The notes: generated by a model from the sequence alone, not told the origin. A stretch of DNA of 30,097 nucleotides from Amoebophrya sp. AT5.2 (GCA_005223375.1 RXOD01004060.1:1-30097); one strand, 5' to 3'. Positions 21,274-29,881 are shown, counted from the first letter of the stretch. Made by a program: numbers and translations.

Positions 21274-24200
21274 ATGACGGTCGATTTTTCCTACCATGCC
21301 AAGAGCCCTGCGCGGCAGAACCCCTATGGGTTCACTTCGCCAAACGTCGACATTGAGGGCGGCAATGGAAACAGCAACCAGATTGGGCAGCACCCCATGT
21401 CCTACTCCGCCTCCGATCCCGCAGGCAATCACGCGGCCGCCGCGTGGGGCTCACCTCACCAGCAGAATCCGTATCAGAGCGCCCAGTACCATCAGGACCA
21501 GCACATTCCGTACAACCCAAAAAAGAAGCTGTCCTTCGTCGAGGGCATGTTTTCGAGTGGTGCGGCAACGAGGCTCTGCATTCCGGTGCTGGCGGTTGTT
21601 CTAACGCTCTGTTGCGGGGTGCAGCTGTTTTCGAGCAATGTGGGACTGCAGGCGACGTTGTGGGCATTGCTGGTGAGTCTGCTGGGCATGACGTTCTCAT
21701 TTTGGCTCTTGCAGTGGATGTACACCTACGATGAAGGCACCGAAGCGATGCAGGCAATTTCCGACGCGATTGCAGAGGGGGCAGAGGGATATTTCGCGAT
21801 GCAGTACAAGACAATACGAAACGTGACGCTAGTCTTCTCGGGACTTCTTTTCGTGTTGTTCCTCAGGAGGGAAGGAGGTAGGTCTGGTTTTTGGCTTTAT
21901 ACCTCTCGCTAAATTTGAATTTCATCGAATTACAACGCCCTCTCACACATTATGACGAGAATTCTGCGTCCGATACGATTTGTTCTCCCCGCAAAATCAA
22001 ATTCTAAACATCAGGTACCGGCCCCGTCGGCCCTGTACTCATGGCGATGGTCACTGCGATGACCTTCCTTGTCGGTGCAGCATGCTCCGCGCTTTCTGGG
22101 TACGCAGGCATGTGGGTCTCCGTCCGCGCGAATATCCGAGTCGCGTCTGCAGCAAGGCGCTGCTACAATGACGCGCTGCAATTGTGCTTTCGTTGCGGCG
22201 GGTTCACTGCTGTGATAAACGTCTCGCTGGTTGTGTTCGGAATCTGTCTCATGATGCTCTTCTTCCAATTCTTCATACCAGAACTGAAATTCGCACAGAT
22301 GCCGCTCTTGCTGGTACTTCCACTGCTCTTCTACTGTTTCACGAACTACCTTGTTGTGAATACGAATGGAAACCATCACAGCCACGGAGGAAGCAAAGCC
22401 ACTTACCACACTCGGCACAGGTTGGCTACGGATTCGGCGCTTCTCTTGTCGCGATGTTCTCCCAGCTTGGCGGTGGCATTTACACGAAGGGTGCCGACGT
22501 TGGCGCGGACTTGGTTGGCAAAGTGGAGGCCGGCATTCCCGAAGACGATCCGAGAAATCCGGCCGTAATAGCGGACCTTGTCGGCGACAACGTTGGTGAC
22601 TGTGCGGGGCAGTGCGCAGATACTTTCGAAAGCATTGCCGCAGAGATCATGGCAGCCATGATTCTTGGAGGGGCGTTGGCGGAGGAAGCGAAGTTGCCGT
22701 CGGAGTACGGGGTGGGGTTCGTAGTGTTTCCGCTCGCGGTACACTCAATGGACATCATAATATCGAGCGTGGGAGTGATGCTGGTGCGGACGCGACCCGG
22801 ACTGCCAGAAGGAGGGAAGGTGGAAGATGCATTGAGCATCATGAAGAGGTAAATACAGTGGTATTGGCAGCTGTTATTGGAATATTTTATTTTTTTATTA
22901 AATTTTCATTCGCGGTTTGCGGTGATGCCGATGCGATATGGAAGGTTGCAGTAAATTTGAAGATCACTTTGATCCCGCCATTCAGGGCCTACCTGGTTAC
23001 TCTTCTTCTCGGAATATTTGGGTTTTTCATTCTCTGCCGGATGCTCCTTTATTCGCCCGAAGCGCCCGGGGCGTGGCAGTGGTTCTGCGGATGCGGCGTC
23101 GTCGGAATTGTCTCCGCCTACCTCTTCGTTATCATCACGCAATATTACACCGACTACGAGTACCAAAAAGTGCGCGGCATAGCAGAGGCGTCGCTCTCCG
23201 GCCCGGCCACGAATGTGATCGCCGGGATGGCGGTGGGCTTGGAATCGACAGCAGCAGCGACACTAGTCATCGCGGGGTCGCTGGTACTTCTAGTTCTATT
23301 TCAAGTGGGTTGTATACAGTAACTGTAAGCCTAAGCAATAGATACCGTCATATGGATGTCGATGTCGATGCTGTGAAAGTAGATTCCAGATTGGGTTCCT
23401 TGTTGGTTCTTCTTCTTTCTCACGCTCCCATTGATCTTTTCCAAATGTTTTTCTCAGTGCCTCTCCTACAATTTCGGCATGCGGTCCGGCATGATTGTGA
23501 GCCCGACTGGGACGGCGGCTGCGAACCAAAACACCGCCGGGCTCTTCGGAACGGCCGTTGCAACCATGGGCATGTTGTCCACGGCCGTGTTCGTGCTCGC
23601 GATGAGTTCTTTTGGGCCCATCGCTGACAACGCCGGCGGCATCGTCGAAATGTCGCAGCAGCCAGAGAACGTCCGCGCAATCACAGACCGGCTGGACGCC
23701 GTTGGCAATGTCACGAAGGCGAACACGAAGGGTTATTCTGTCGGCTCCGCGGCGCTCGCGTGCTTCCTGCTTTTCTCCGCGTTCCTCGACGAGGTTTCGC
23801 TGTACGCGGGCGCAAAGTTCGAGAAAGTCGACCTCGCGATACCCGAGGTGTTCGTCGGCGGGCTGCTCGGGTCGATGTGCGTGTTTCTGTTCGCAAGCTA
23901 TGCGATGACGGCCGTGGGGAAAGCAGCGACGCAGGTCGTGCAGGAAGTCCGGCGACAGTTTCGCGAGATACCGGGAATCCTGGAGTTCCGGCAGAAACCA
24001 GACTACCACGCGTGCGTGAACATCGTGAGCTCCACGGCGCTACGGGAGATGGTGAAACCCGCTCTACTCGCTGTACTGGCCCCGATCGCGGTCGGCTTCG
24101 TCTTTCGGCACGTGGGGCAGAGCCGCGGGCAGCCTTTGCTCGGGGCCGAGGCGGTCGCGAGTTTTATGATGTTCTCGACCGCAACAGGGATCTTGATGGC

Positions 24201-24462
24201 GCTTTTTCTGAACAACGCAGGTGGGGCGTGGGACAACGCGAAGAAGTACGTCGAAACGGGGGCGCACGGAGGCAAAAACAGCGACGCGCACAAGGCAGCG
24301 GTTTGCGGGGACACCGTCGGAGACCCGTGCAAAGACACAGCCGGACCAAGTGTACACGTCTTCATAAAGCTGGTGTCGACAGTCACGATGGTGGTGACGC
24401 CTCTCTTCGTGGATCGGGGATACGCCGCAGCCTCGGATGGTGCTGAGGGGGGGCCGCGGTAA
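21274..24462 (+). CDS. Membrane H+-translocating pyrophosphatase, K+-independent type II
   Basis: Model join(21274..21877, 22015..22355, 22421..22848, 22986..23304, 23458..24462), 898 aa. The enzyme couples PPi hydrolysis to proton pumping, in algae and alveolates at vacuoles, acidocalcisomes or Golgi. The substrate and metal site is intact: [11 protein letters not shown] (341-351), [25 protein letters not shown] (367-378), and in the last exon DNAGGI, the [12 protein letters not shown] block, GSDAHKAA-like NSDAHKAA and [11 protein letters not shown]. The motif [10 protein letters not shown] places Lys651 and Thr654 at the two positions that distinguish K+-independent (Lys/Thr) from K+-dependent (Ala/Gly) pumps. 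The DCAG and DLVG variants also match the AVP2-like type II class. About 80 residues of Asn/Gln/His-rich cytosolic extension precede the first membrane span. Every junction restores family sequence, for example MKR/AYLVT at exon 3/4. If exon 2 ends at 22352 the protein is one residue shorter. Confidence 0.95.
21878..22014 (+). other. Intron 1, H+-pyrophosphatase
   Basis: A 137-nt phase 1 intron from GTAGGTCTGG to AAACATCAG. Joining gives [18 protein letters not shown], continuous with the family's next transmembrane region. Confidence 0.9.
22356..22420 (+). other. Intron 2, H+-pyrophosphatase
   Basis: A 65-nt phase 0 intron from GTGAATACG to CGGCACAG. The alternative donor GTTGTG at 22353 is also in phase and removes one Val. 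Downstream sequence resumes at VGYGFGAS. Confidence 0.85.
22849..22985 (+). other. Intron 3, H+-pyrophosphatase
   Basis: A 137-nt phase 2 intron from GTAAATACAG to CGCCATTCAG. Joining gives [18 protein letters not shown], matching the family. The middle is AT-rich and partly open in one frame, which could mislead gene prediction. Confidence 0.85.
23305..23457 (+). other. Intron 4, H+-pyrophosphatase
   Basis: A 153-nt phase 0 intron from GTGGGTTG to a pyrimidine-rich tract ending TTTTTCTCAG. It contains a short GATGTC repeat (about 23355-23369). Joining gives [19 protein letters not shown]. Confidence 0.9.
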
Positions 24463-25188
24463 TTTTCTTTCCGGGCTGCAAGAAATGTAGATGCAGACTG
24501 GCAGCGGTACGGGACGAGGCTCTCGTAGCTGCTTTGCTCGAGGATAATGTTGTTGGGGTGTACTCGAATATTGAGTGGTTTTGGGTGCGATCTTTTTGGT
24601 GATCGCGTCCCAAGGACATTTTTAAGGCTCTCACTTCGATCGGCGCAACACGATCAGTCTCACCCGCATGAAACGAACAACTTTGACTTTCAAAAACTAC
24701 ATTGACACGAATTGACGCCGCTGTCCCGTGCCTGCTACAACGGAGGCAAATGTATACTAGATTGATAGTCTCAAGAAGATGATTGCGCAGTTTCACTGTT
24801 GCACGACAGCAGCTAGACGGGAAGACGAGCAAATAGATACGATGTGCCGGGTAATATGATTGAGCCGTTTGCGAAGACAGACGTGTGCCTCTCGTGCAAT
24901 CCTTGCTCGTATCTACTTCCAGAGCGAGGGTCGTCGGACTTACTGATTGCGAGAATGTGCTAGAAAAAATAAAAAAGGAAGTTGGACTTCTTAGATAGAA
25001 GCCAAAGAAACTGCAACCAGGCTCTGATTTGCTGCAAATAAACGGCGCAAGATTGATAGCGCGAGCGGCCAGCACCGGTGAAACAATTTACAATGTGAGC
25101 ATTCCCGCTAGTACTGACGAGCGCCTCGCCCGCTCCGGAGGCGGACCACAGCTGGTCTCACGAACGATTTGAGCCCAGACCGCAGAGC
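24463..25188. other. Intergenic spacer
   Basis: A 726-nt spacer. A hairpin at 24581-24613 pairs TTGGG with CCCAA and GCGATC with GATCGC across a small internal loop, loop TTTTTGGT. A 230-codon frame on the minus strand (24383-25075) is Ser/Arg-rich and matches nothing. The frame of the next gene is open from 25099 to its first Met, so a 5' extension or upstream exon is possible. Confidence 0.5.
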
Positions 25189-25797
25189 ATGCCGCCCGAC
25201 CGCCCGCCTTGCTGCAGAAGGCCGCCTGCCCACTGCATATTTCGGCTGGCAGCAGTACTCGCTATCGCCTGCTCTGCCGTCAAGGTGATTCCGTTCCTCG
25301 ATCCCGACGGCACGGTGGTTCCCATGGCGCCCGCGCCCGGCCCCGCCGTGCCTCCCGGCCAGGGCGCGCTGAAGCCCGTGACCACCATCGACCCCGCCAG
25401 CGTTCCGCCGCTCGAACCCGAAAATCCGGATGCGCTCGGCGAAATCGTTCCCGGAACTTTTTACGAGGCCCTCGACGCGAACAGCACGTGGCACGTGGTC
25501 GTCGCCACGAAAAAGTTAGGGGAGCACCGGTTTGACGCGCGGGTGGCACGGTACGGGGCGCACGTGTACGGCGTGCAGCGATTGGTGGCGGAAAAGGAGT
25601 TCCGGAAAACGCTCGCGGACAAGGGGAAAACGGCGGCGAACACTGGAAACGCGACCGAGGACAGCTATTTCGCGCAAGACGCGGCGGCTGGGCACTACAA
25701 AAGCATTTTCGAGGACCGATGGCCGGTTGTGTACGAACAGTACGTACGGAAAATACCGATCGTAAACGATCCGTACCCGCCAAAGGGATTTCGATGA
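25189..25797 (+). CDS. Hypothetical protein with N-terminal signal/anchor segment
   Basis: 202 aa from the first in-frame Met. Residues 1-15 are Cys/Pro/Arg-rich. Residues about 17-37 (CIFRLAAVLAIACSAVKVIPF) are hydrophobic and would act as a signal peptide or single membrane anchor. A Pro/Ala-rich linker (about 40-75) follows, and then a compact acidic/aromatic domain with GTFYEALDANSTWHVVVATKK, VARYGAHVYGVQRLV and a final RWPVVYEQYVRKIPIVNDPYP segment. One NxS/T sequon (NSTW) and another (NATE) lie in the presumed lumenal part. I recognise no family. The repeated Trp/Tyr/Val strand pattern hints at a small beta domain. The start is uncertain, since the frame is open 30 codons further upstream without a Met. 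Confidence 0.65.
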   Translation: MPPDRPPCCRRPPAHCIFRLAAVLAIACSAVKVIPFLDPDGTVVPMAPAPGPAVPPGQGALKPVTTIDPASVPPLEPENPDALGEIVPGTFYEALDANSTWHVVVATKKLGEHRFDARVARYGAHVYGVQRLVAEKEFRKTLADKGKTAANTGNATEDSYFAQDAAAGHYKSIFEDRWPVVYEQYVRKIPIVNDPYPPKGFR

Positions 25798-25935
25798 CTA
25801 CTTTTGACCGGGATGTGTTGTATGTTGAGATGAAGTGGTAGTGCAGATCCGTGAACTTGAATTTTGTCGGGACGCGCTTCCCGTTTTTTTCCAGTAACTA
25901 CAACTTCAGCTTCCTGGTCAGAACGAGGAAAGGCC

Positions 25936-26138
25936 TTCGTCGTGATCCTTGAAGTTTCAAATTAGTACACCTTTGCTGTAGGCTGGCGCGTGTTCAGAAA
26001 TGGAAATGCGGCCGACAGTCGTGGAAAGCCTGTATTTTCTCAGCTGGTGTTCAGCACGAAGAAAAGGAATCTCGCTGCGCGGGCAGAAAATCTTTCGCCG
26101 TGATCCTTTCAAACGTAGTACGCTTGTTTTGCTGTAGG
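25936..26138. repeat. Diverged direct repeat, about 158-nt offset
   Basis: Copies at 25936-25982 and 26094-26138 share TTCG[TC]CGTGATCC, TTTCAAA, TAGTAC and TTTGCTGTAGG in the same order with small indels. Similarity extends weakly upstream (CAGAACGAGGAAAGG against CAGCACGAAGAAAAGG). It looks like an old local duplication. Confidence 0.6.
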
Positions 26139-26140
26139 TT

Positions 26141-26227
26141 CAACGGCGTCGTGGGATATTTTTTTCATACCCGAGCTCTAACTATGATTTTATGCCGGAA
26201 GCGGAACACACATATCCCACGCCGTTG
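26141..26227. repeat. Foldback: 16-bp inverted repeat, 52-nt loop
   Basis: The left arm 26141-26159 (CAACGGCGTCGTGGGATAT) and right arm 26212-26227 (ATATCCCACGCCGTTG) are perfectly complementary apart from a 3-nt bulge in the left arm. There is no obvious target-site duplication at the ends. Confidence 0.75.
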
Positions 26228-26352
26228 AGCCGTGAGCCCTTCTTCAATCAGTTTTGCTCCAGGGTAACATGTGTTCGCGACAATCGTGGTACAGCTATAC
26301 CTGTGTTTTCTTTGGTTAAAGGAAATCAAAGCTCGCTGTATGTGCAGATTGT

Positions 26353-26379
26353 TTCTCGTTTTCTTTCTTGCCTTTGCAG
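26353..26379 (+). promoter_or_regulatory. Candidate splice acceptor (trans or cis)
   Basis: A pyrimidine-rich run (CTCGTTTTCTTTCTTGCCTT) ends in TGCAG about 105 nt upstream of the ATG at 26485. In a lineage with spliced-leader addition this is the expected form of a trans-splice acceptor. A cis-spliced 5' exon is the alternative. Confidence 0.4.
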
Positions 26380-26484
26380 GTTGTTCACAGAATTGCTGAT
26401 AAGATAATTTCTGAAACCATTCTCGCAACCAACCCACTTCATATTCAACGCACATTTTTCGAGCGGCTACAACTAATCGTCGCC

Positions 26485-27630
26485 ATGATCGTTCGCGCGC
26501 AGCGCGTCTGCCGCTTGGGGGGTCTGCGTTTGCGCCTGCAGTTCTTTGGCGAGTCGCACAAGCAATTCGACCCAGCGGCTTTTCGTCGGCAGCTCCCTTT
26601 GGAACGGATGAACGCATGGTGTGTGGAGAGCAACGTGGCCGACCGCCGTTTCTGGGAGGTAACTCCCAGCATCAGCGAGATCTTGCAGCTGGTGGCGCAA
26701 GAAAGAACAAGAACGTCTTCCGCTGAAACCCCTGAGCGTGAGGACCCCGAAATGCAACAAGATTGCAAAATGTACTGCTTGGACCGTCCTGCTGCGAGTA
26801 CGGAGTCTCGAGTGCGAAAAATCGTCCCTGTCATGGAGCTGCTGCGCTCGCGGCGCCACAAACGAGTGCTGGACGTAGAAACAGGCCGCAGTGGTGCAGC
26901 TCAGGAGCGACCAGAAGATCATCGTGACACGGAAGGCAAAGGTCTGGATTGGCAGCGATCGTTACTTGATTGGCGCCTGAAATTTCAGGAGGACTGCGGG
27001 CTCTGTTTCACCGTGTTGCAGGCGGAGCGCGAGGAGCTGATGGCCCAGGAGCTTTTGTTTGCAGCGGAGGACGTGCTGCGGAAGGAAGAAAAAGCTACGT
27101 CGGAAAGAGGAGCGGAATCGATCAAGAACAGGGAGCTGCGTGTTGGAATCCTCTGCGGTGCATCGCACATCCCCGGAATTACGGCGTTCCTCAACCGGTA
27201 CCTGCGCAGCGACTCGTTCTGGGCGCGAAACAAGGAGAGTCTGCCGCTGCTTTACGGCTGTGCGTCCAGGGCAGAAGTTGTGGAGAAGCAGGACGAGAGC
27301 CAGCACGAGCAGGCGACGCAAAGCGCAACAGCAGGAGGAGAAGCGGCAGAGGCGGTTGCGTGTCCCCTGATTTTCGCCGATCCCAGAGTCGACGTCAGGG
27401 TGCGACGAAACCAACTGTTGCACGCAGCGGAGAACAACCTGCCCGTGGAAAATGCTCCTGCTTCGAGGTGGCGGATCGGGGCCGGTACCCCGACCCTGCT
27501 GCTGGGGTACACGATCGTTGCGGGGAGCTTCTTCTACGTCTTTTACCAGGTCGACGTGTGGCTCTTCTCGAAAAAATTGGCCAGACTCGAAGCCACCGAA
27601 GCAGCAAGCGCACATCGTGTCGTCGAGTGA
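26485..27630 (+). CDS. TraB-like domain protein with C-terminal membrane anchor
   Basis: 381 aa from the first ATG in frame; the frame is open further upstream to a splice acceptor, so a 5' exon is possible. Two blocks resemble the paired motifs of the TraB/GumN/EreA-like fold: an N-terminal strand with LRLQFFGESHKQFD (Gly22, Glu23, His25) and a C-terminal strand LRVGILCGASHIPGI (residues 218-232, His228). In TraB-type proteins such Gly/His strands surround a putative catalytic or metal site. Residues about 334-358 (GTPTLLLGYTIVAGSFFYVFYQ) form one membrane span close to the C-terminus, followed by a short charged tail, as in tail-anchored or organelle outer-membrane proteins. The middle is charged and helical. 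The assignment rests on short motifs and is tentative; the gene itself is well supported by length and composition. Confidence 0.6.
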   Translation: MIVRAQRVCRLGGLRLRLQFFGESHKQFDPAAFRRQLPLERMNAWCVESNVADRRFWEVTPSISEILQLVAQERTRTSSAETPEREDPEMQQDCKMYCLDRPAASTESRVRKIVPVMELLRSRRHKRVLDVETGRSGAAQERPEDHRDTEGKGLDWQRSLLDWRLKFQEDCGLCFTVLQAEREELMAQELLFAAEDVLRKEEKATSERGAESIKNRELRVGILCGASHIPGITAFLNRYLRSDSFWARNKESLPLLYGCASRAEVVEKQDESQHEQATQSATAGGEAAEAVACPLIFADPRVDVRVRRNQLLHAAENNLPVENAPASRWRIGAGTPTLLLGYTIVAGSFFYVFYQVDVWLFSKKLARLEATEAASAHRVVE

Positions 27631-28207
27631 CTGCTTCGACTAAATCGCGAATCGTAGGAAACCGTGAGAATCGAGGCTCGAAGATCCATCGTGCAGGGTT
27701 CTGGGTATGATCCATCGACGGCTCGATCGCATCGTCTTGGTGGTTGGCAACTCGTGGGATTGCTTTCGGAGAAATACTTACACGATGATGGATGCAACTG
27801 AGGTAGTGCGCGTTGAATTCTGTGTTTTTTGGATCACACCACGACCTGCCACCATGGGCGTATTGCGGTTGCATGACGAGTTGGGGGTTTTTATGCAGGC
27901 TCCTTGGCACGGTCCGTACGCCGCTGCGATACCGAAGGACGTCGATTTTTGCGAGCCTGCAACACCGTCGAACTTCGTGGTCAGTGCCCCGCAGCGGCCC
28001 AGACCTTTTCGCATGCGCATCCGACCTGCCGCCACTAGCTTCGGTGAGCTACAACAGGGGGCTGCCTCCCTACACGGACCAGCAAAACCGAGGGGACACG
28101 ATGAGCGCTTCCACCAGCGTCTAACAACTCCGTTTCCAACCTCCTTCATCGAGGGCACCAGCAGCGAATCGTGTCCCTCCTGCGCCTGTCTCGGGTGCCA
28201 GTCAGCG
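27631..28207. other. Spacer or 5' extension of the repeat-protein gene
   Basis: The frame of the next gene is open through 27707-28207 with a Met at 27707, but the translated 167 residues are rich in Arg, His, Cys, Trp and Pro, lack family texture, and an equally long frame exists on the opposite strand. I treat it as probable leader or spacer. A second frame contains PPYTDQQNRGDTMSASTSV before a stop. Confidence 0.4.
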
Positions 28208-29485
28208 ATGGGGGCCAGCGTATCTTCTTCGCCGCTCGAATGTCCGAACGTTCCGCACCATTCGAACAGCGAAGCCGCAGCTAGTGCGATGGCCAAACTG
28301 CTGTGGTACAGTCGGCTGACTTTTCTATTCTTCGGCGGTCTCTCGATCGGCGGCTACGCCGCGTTTTTCATCCGAGGATCCGCGGCACGTAGAAAGGGGG
28401 GCGTCGATCTGATGGTTGACGACGACGGCGTGCAGAAATTGTTCGAGGAGGAAAGCGACGAAGAAGGGTCTTCGTCCTCCTCCTCATCTTCCAGCGACGG
28501 CGGCCAGGGTTTGGGCGGGTTCCTCACTGACCTTTTTGCGGCGCCGATGGCGCTGGGTGCGGCGCTGATCGAGAACCTCACGGGGCTGAAAATCTTGCCG
28601 GACCGGGGGTTGACGCACAAGCTCCACTTCTCTGCCGAGGACAAGGACGTTCTGGAAAGAACGGATCTGACCGACATGGAGAAGGCGTTCCTCATCATGA
28701 AGGGCGACTACGGCGAGCAGGTCGAGCTTGACGAGGAGGAAAAGGCGATTTTGAAGAACCGCGACCTCACCGACATGGAGAAAGCGTTCCAATTGACGGT
28801 CAAGCTCGAGGACGTTGCCCTCCCCGGCTTCGCGACGGACATGCAGAAGGCGCTCAGACAGACGGAGCTGGATCTAGGGCTGCGGAAGGACCCGAGCGGT
28901 GGGTTCTTTGGCGCGCTCTTCGGACGCGGCGACGACCAGAAAAAAAGGATGGAAGGTAGTGCTTTGTTACTTTGAGAAACCTAGCTGTTTTCATCACCGT
29001 ATTGAGATGTGCCTGGCGAAAAAAATCGCCGTTCCGCATCCGGTCCTCGAAGAAGTTTTACCACAATGTATGAAGAGCGAGCTCCTGGATCCATGCGGAT
29101 GTTCCAAGTACTTAAGTCCGACTTCCACATTATCGTAAATGAAACAGGTAAGACCGAGATGGAGCAGGCATACCTCGGAGTTTTGGACCAGATGCATCTC
29201 GATGAGGACGAGATGATCCCCGACATGGTGAAGGCCTTTAAGTACGTCGCAAAGAAAGAGGGTTTCAAGGCATCTACCTTCGACGACACGCCACCGGACA
29301 GTCCGAAAGGCGGGAAGGATGGGGACGAATTCGCGGGGGAGAAGAACGAGGCCGGATTTGTGGATGCGCTGTTGGGGCGAGACGGAAAAACTGACATGGA
29401 GCGGGCATTTTCAGAGGTAAATGCGAAGGTTGAGAAGAAGAGACGAAAGAAAGCAGGCGGGCTGTTGGGAGGGCTGTTTGGGTAG
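28208..29485 (+). CDS. Membrane-anchored protein with DMEKAF and GGFxxxLF repeats
   Basis: Preferred model join(28208..28955, 29148..29485), 361 aa; with the upstream Met at 27707 it would be 528 aa. The start at 28208 is favoured because MGASVSSSP fits an N-myristoylation signal (Gly2, Ser6), with Cys12 near by for possible palmitoylation. One membrane span follows at about residues 37-55, then an acidic poly-Ser linker (about 80-100). The rest carries two short motifs in several copies. DMEKAF-type: residues 156, 189, 211, 253, 275 and 332. [GA]G[FL]xxxL[FL]-type: residues 103, 231, 318 and 353, the last forming the C-terminus. In two places the motifs are combined (GF..ALxGR.. then K-T-[DE]-M-E-x-A). 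I know no family with this layout. Topology would leave the repeats on one face of a membrane. Splicing at GGT/KTEMEQ is in phase and keeps the repeat pattern. Confidence 0.75.
28956..29147 (+). other. Intron, repeat-protein gene
   Basis: A 192-nt phase 1 intron from GTAGTGCTTTG to AAATGAAACAG. Upstream reading would otherwise stop at 28973-28975. Joining gives KKRMEGKTEMEQAY, placing the fourth DMEKAF-type copy directly after the second Gly-Phe motif. Confidence 0.85.
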
Positions 29486-29651
29486 CAGCTAAGGCGAGCA
29501 AGTGAACCTTTCTTAGGGTCAGGGGTCGGCGCGTGAGAAATTGATTTGAAAAGAAACGTAGGCGTTTTTGCAGAGGACGTAGGTAGATGAAACAGCACAA
29601 TGTCAAGAATGATTTCTCGATGCATTGAACGGCGCGGCTGCTTTTCTTTGT

Positions 29652-29687
29652 AGTGGGGCTCTCGCGAAAGAGAACCGACGCCCCACT
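29652..29687 (+). other. Strong bulged RNA hairpin
   Basis: AGTGGGGC (29652-29659) pairs perfectly with GCCCCACT (29680-29687). Inside it TCTC (29660-29663) pairs with GAGA (29670-29673) around the loop GCGAAA, leaving a 6-nt bulge (ACCGAC). That is twelve base pairs in 36 nt, GC-rich. Either a 3' flank structure of the repeat-protein gene or part of an unrecognised small RNA. Confidence 0.5.
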
Positions 29688-29881
29688 CACCGTTCTCTGC
29701 AGAATCGGGCAAGGGAAAATTCGTCGTGAATCGGTGCGAAATTGAAGTGCGCGTGGGCGCGTCCAAATATACGGCTACGTACTTACGTGATTGAAGGATT
29801 CGACCTCTTGTGACGAAGGGCTACATATCTGCATAGATCCAATCGTCGCCGTCGATGCAATATTCCTTGTCTCACGCTGTA

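Larger units (their letters stand above)
25798..26484. other. Spacer with diverged duplication, foldback and acceptor
   Basis: A 687-nt spacer holding three things listed separately: a diverged direct duplication (25936-25982 and 26094-26138), a long inverted repeat (26141-26227), and a pyrimidine tract ending TTTGCAG at 26379, about 105 nt before the next ATG. No coding sequence was recognised. Confidence 0.6.

Noticed and set aside
20788..21432. 214-codon open frame on the minus strand
   Set aside because: It overlaps the leader and first exon of the pyrophosphatase gene on the opposite strand and has no recognisable protein features.
22849..22870. Very short intron (10 or 22 nt) or frameshift in the pyrophosphatase gene
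   Set aside because: The CAGs at 22858 and 22870 would give impossibly short introns. Splicing to 22985 restores the family sequence MKRAYLVT in the right phase, so no frameshift or pseudogene is needed.
24383..25075. 230-codon open frame on the minus strand in a spacer
   Set aside because: It overlaps the end of the pyrophosphatase gene, is Ser/Arg/Thr-rich without domain features, and would be the only minus-strand gene. It cannot be wholly excluded without transcripts.
27707..28207. N-terminal extension of the repeat protein
   Set aside because: The frame is open, but its composition (Arg, His, Cys, Trp, Pro) and an equally long antisense frame argue against coding. The myristoylation-type Met at 28208 is the better start.
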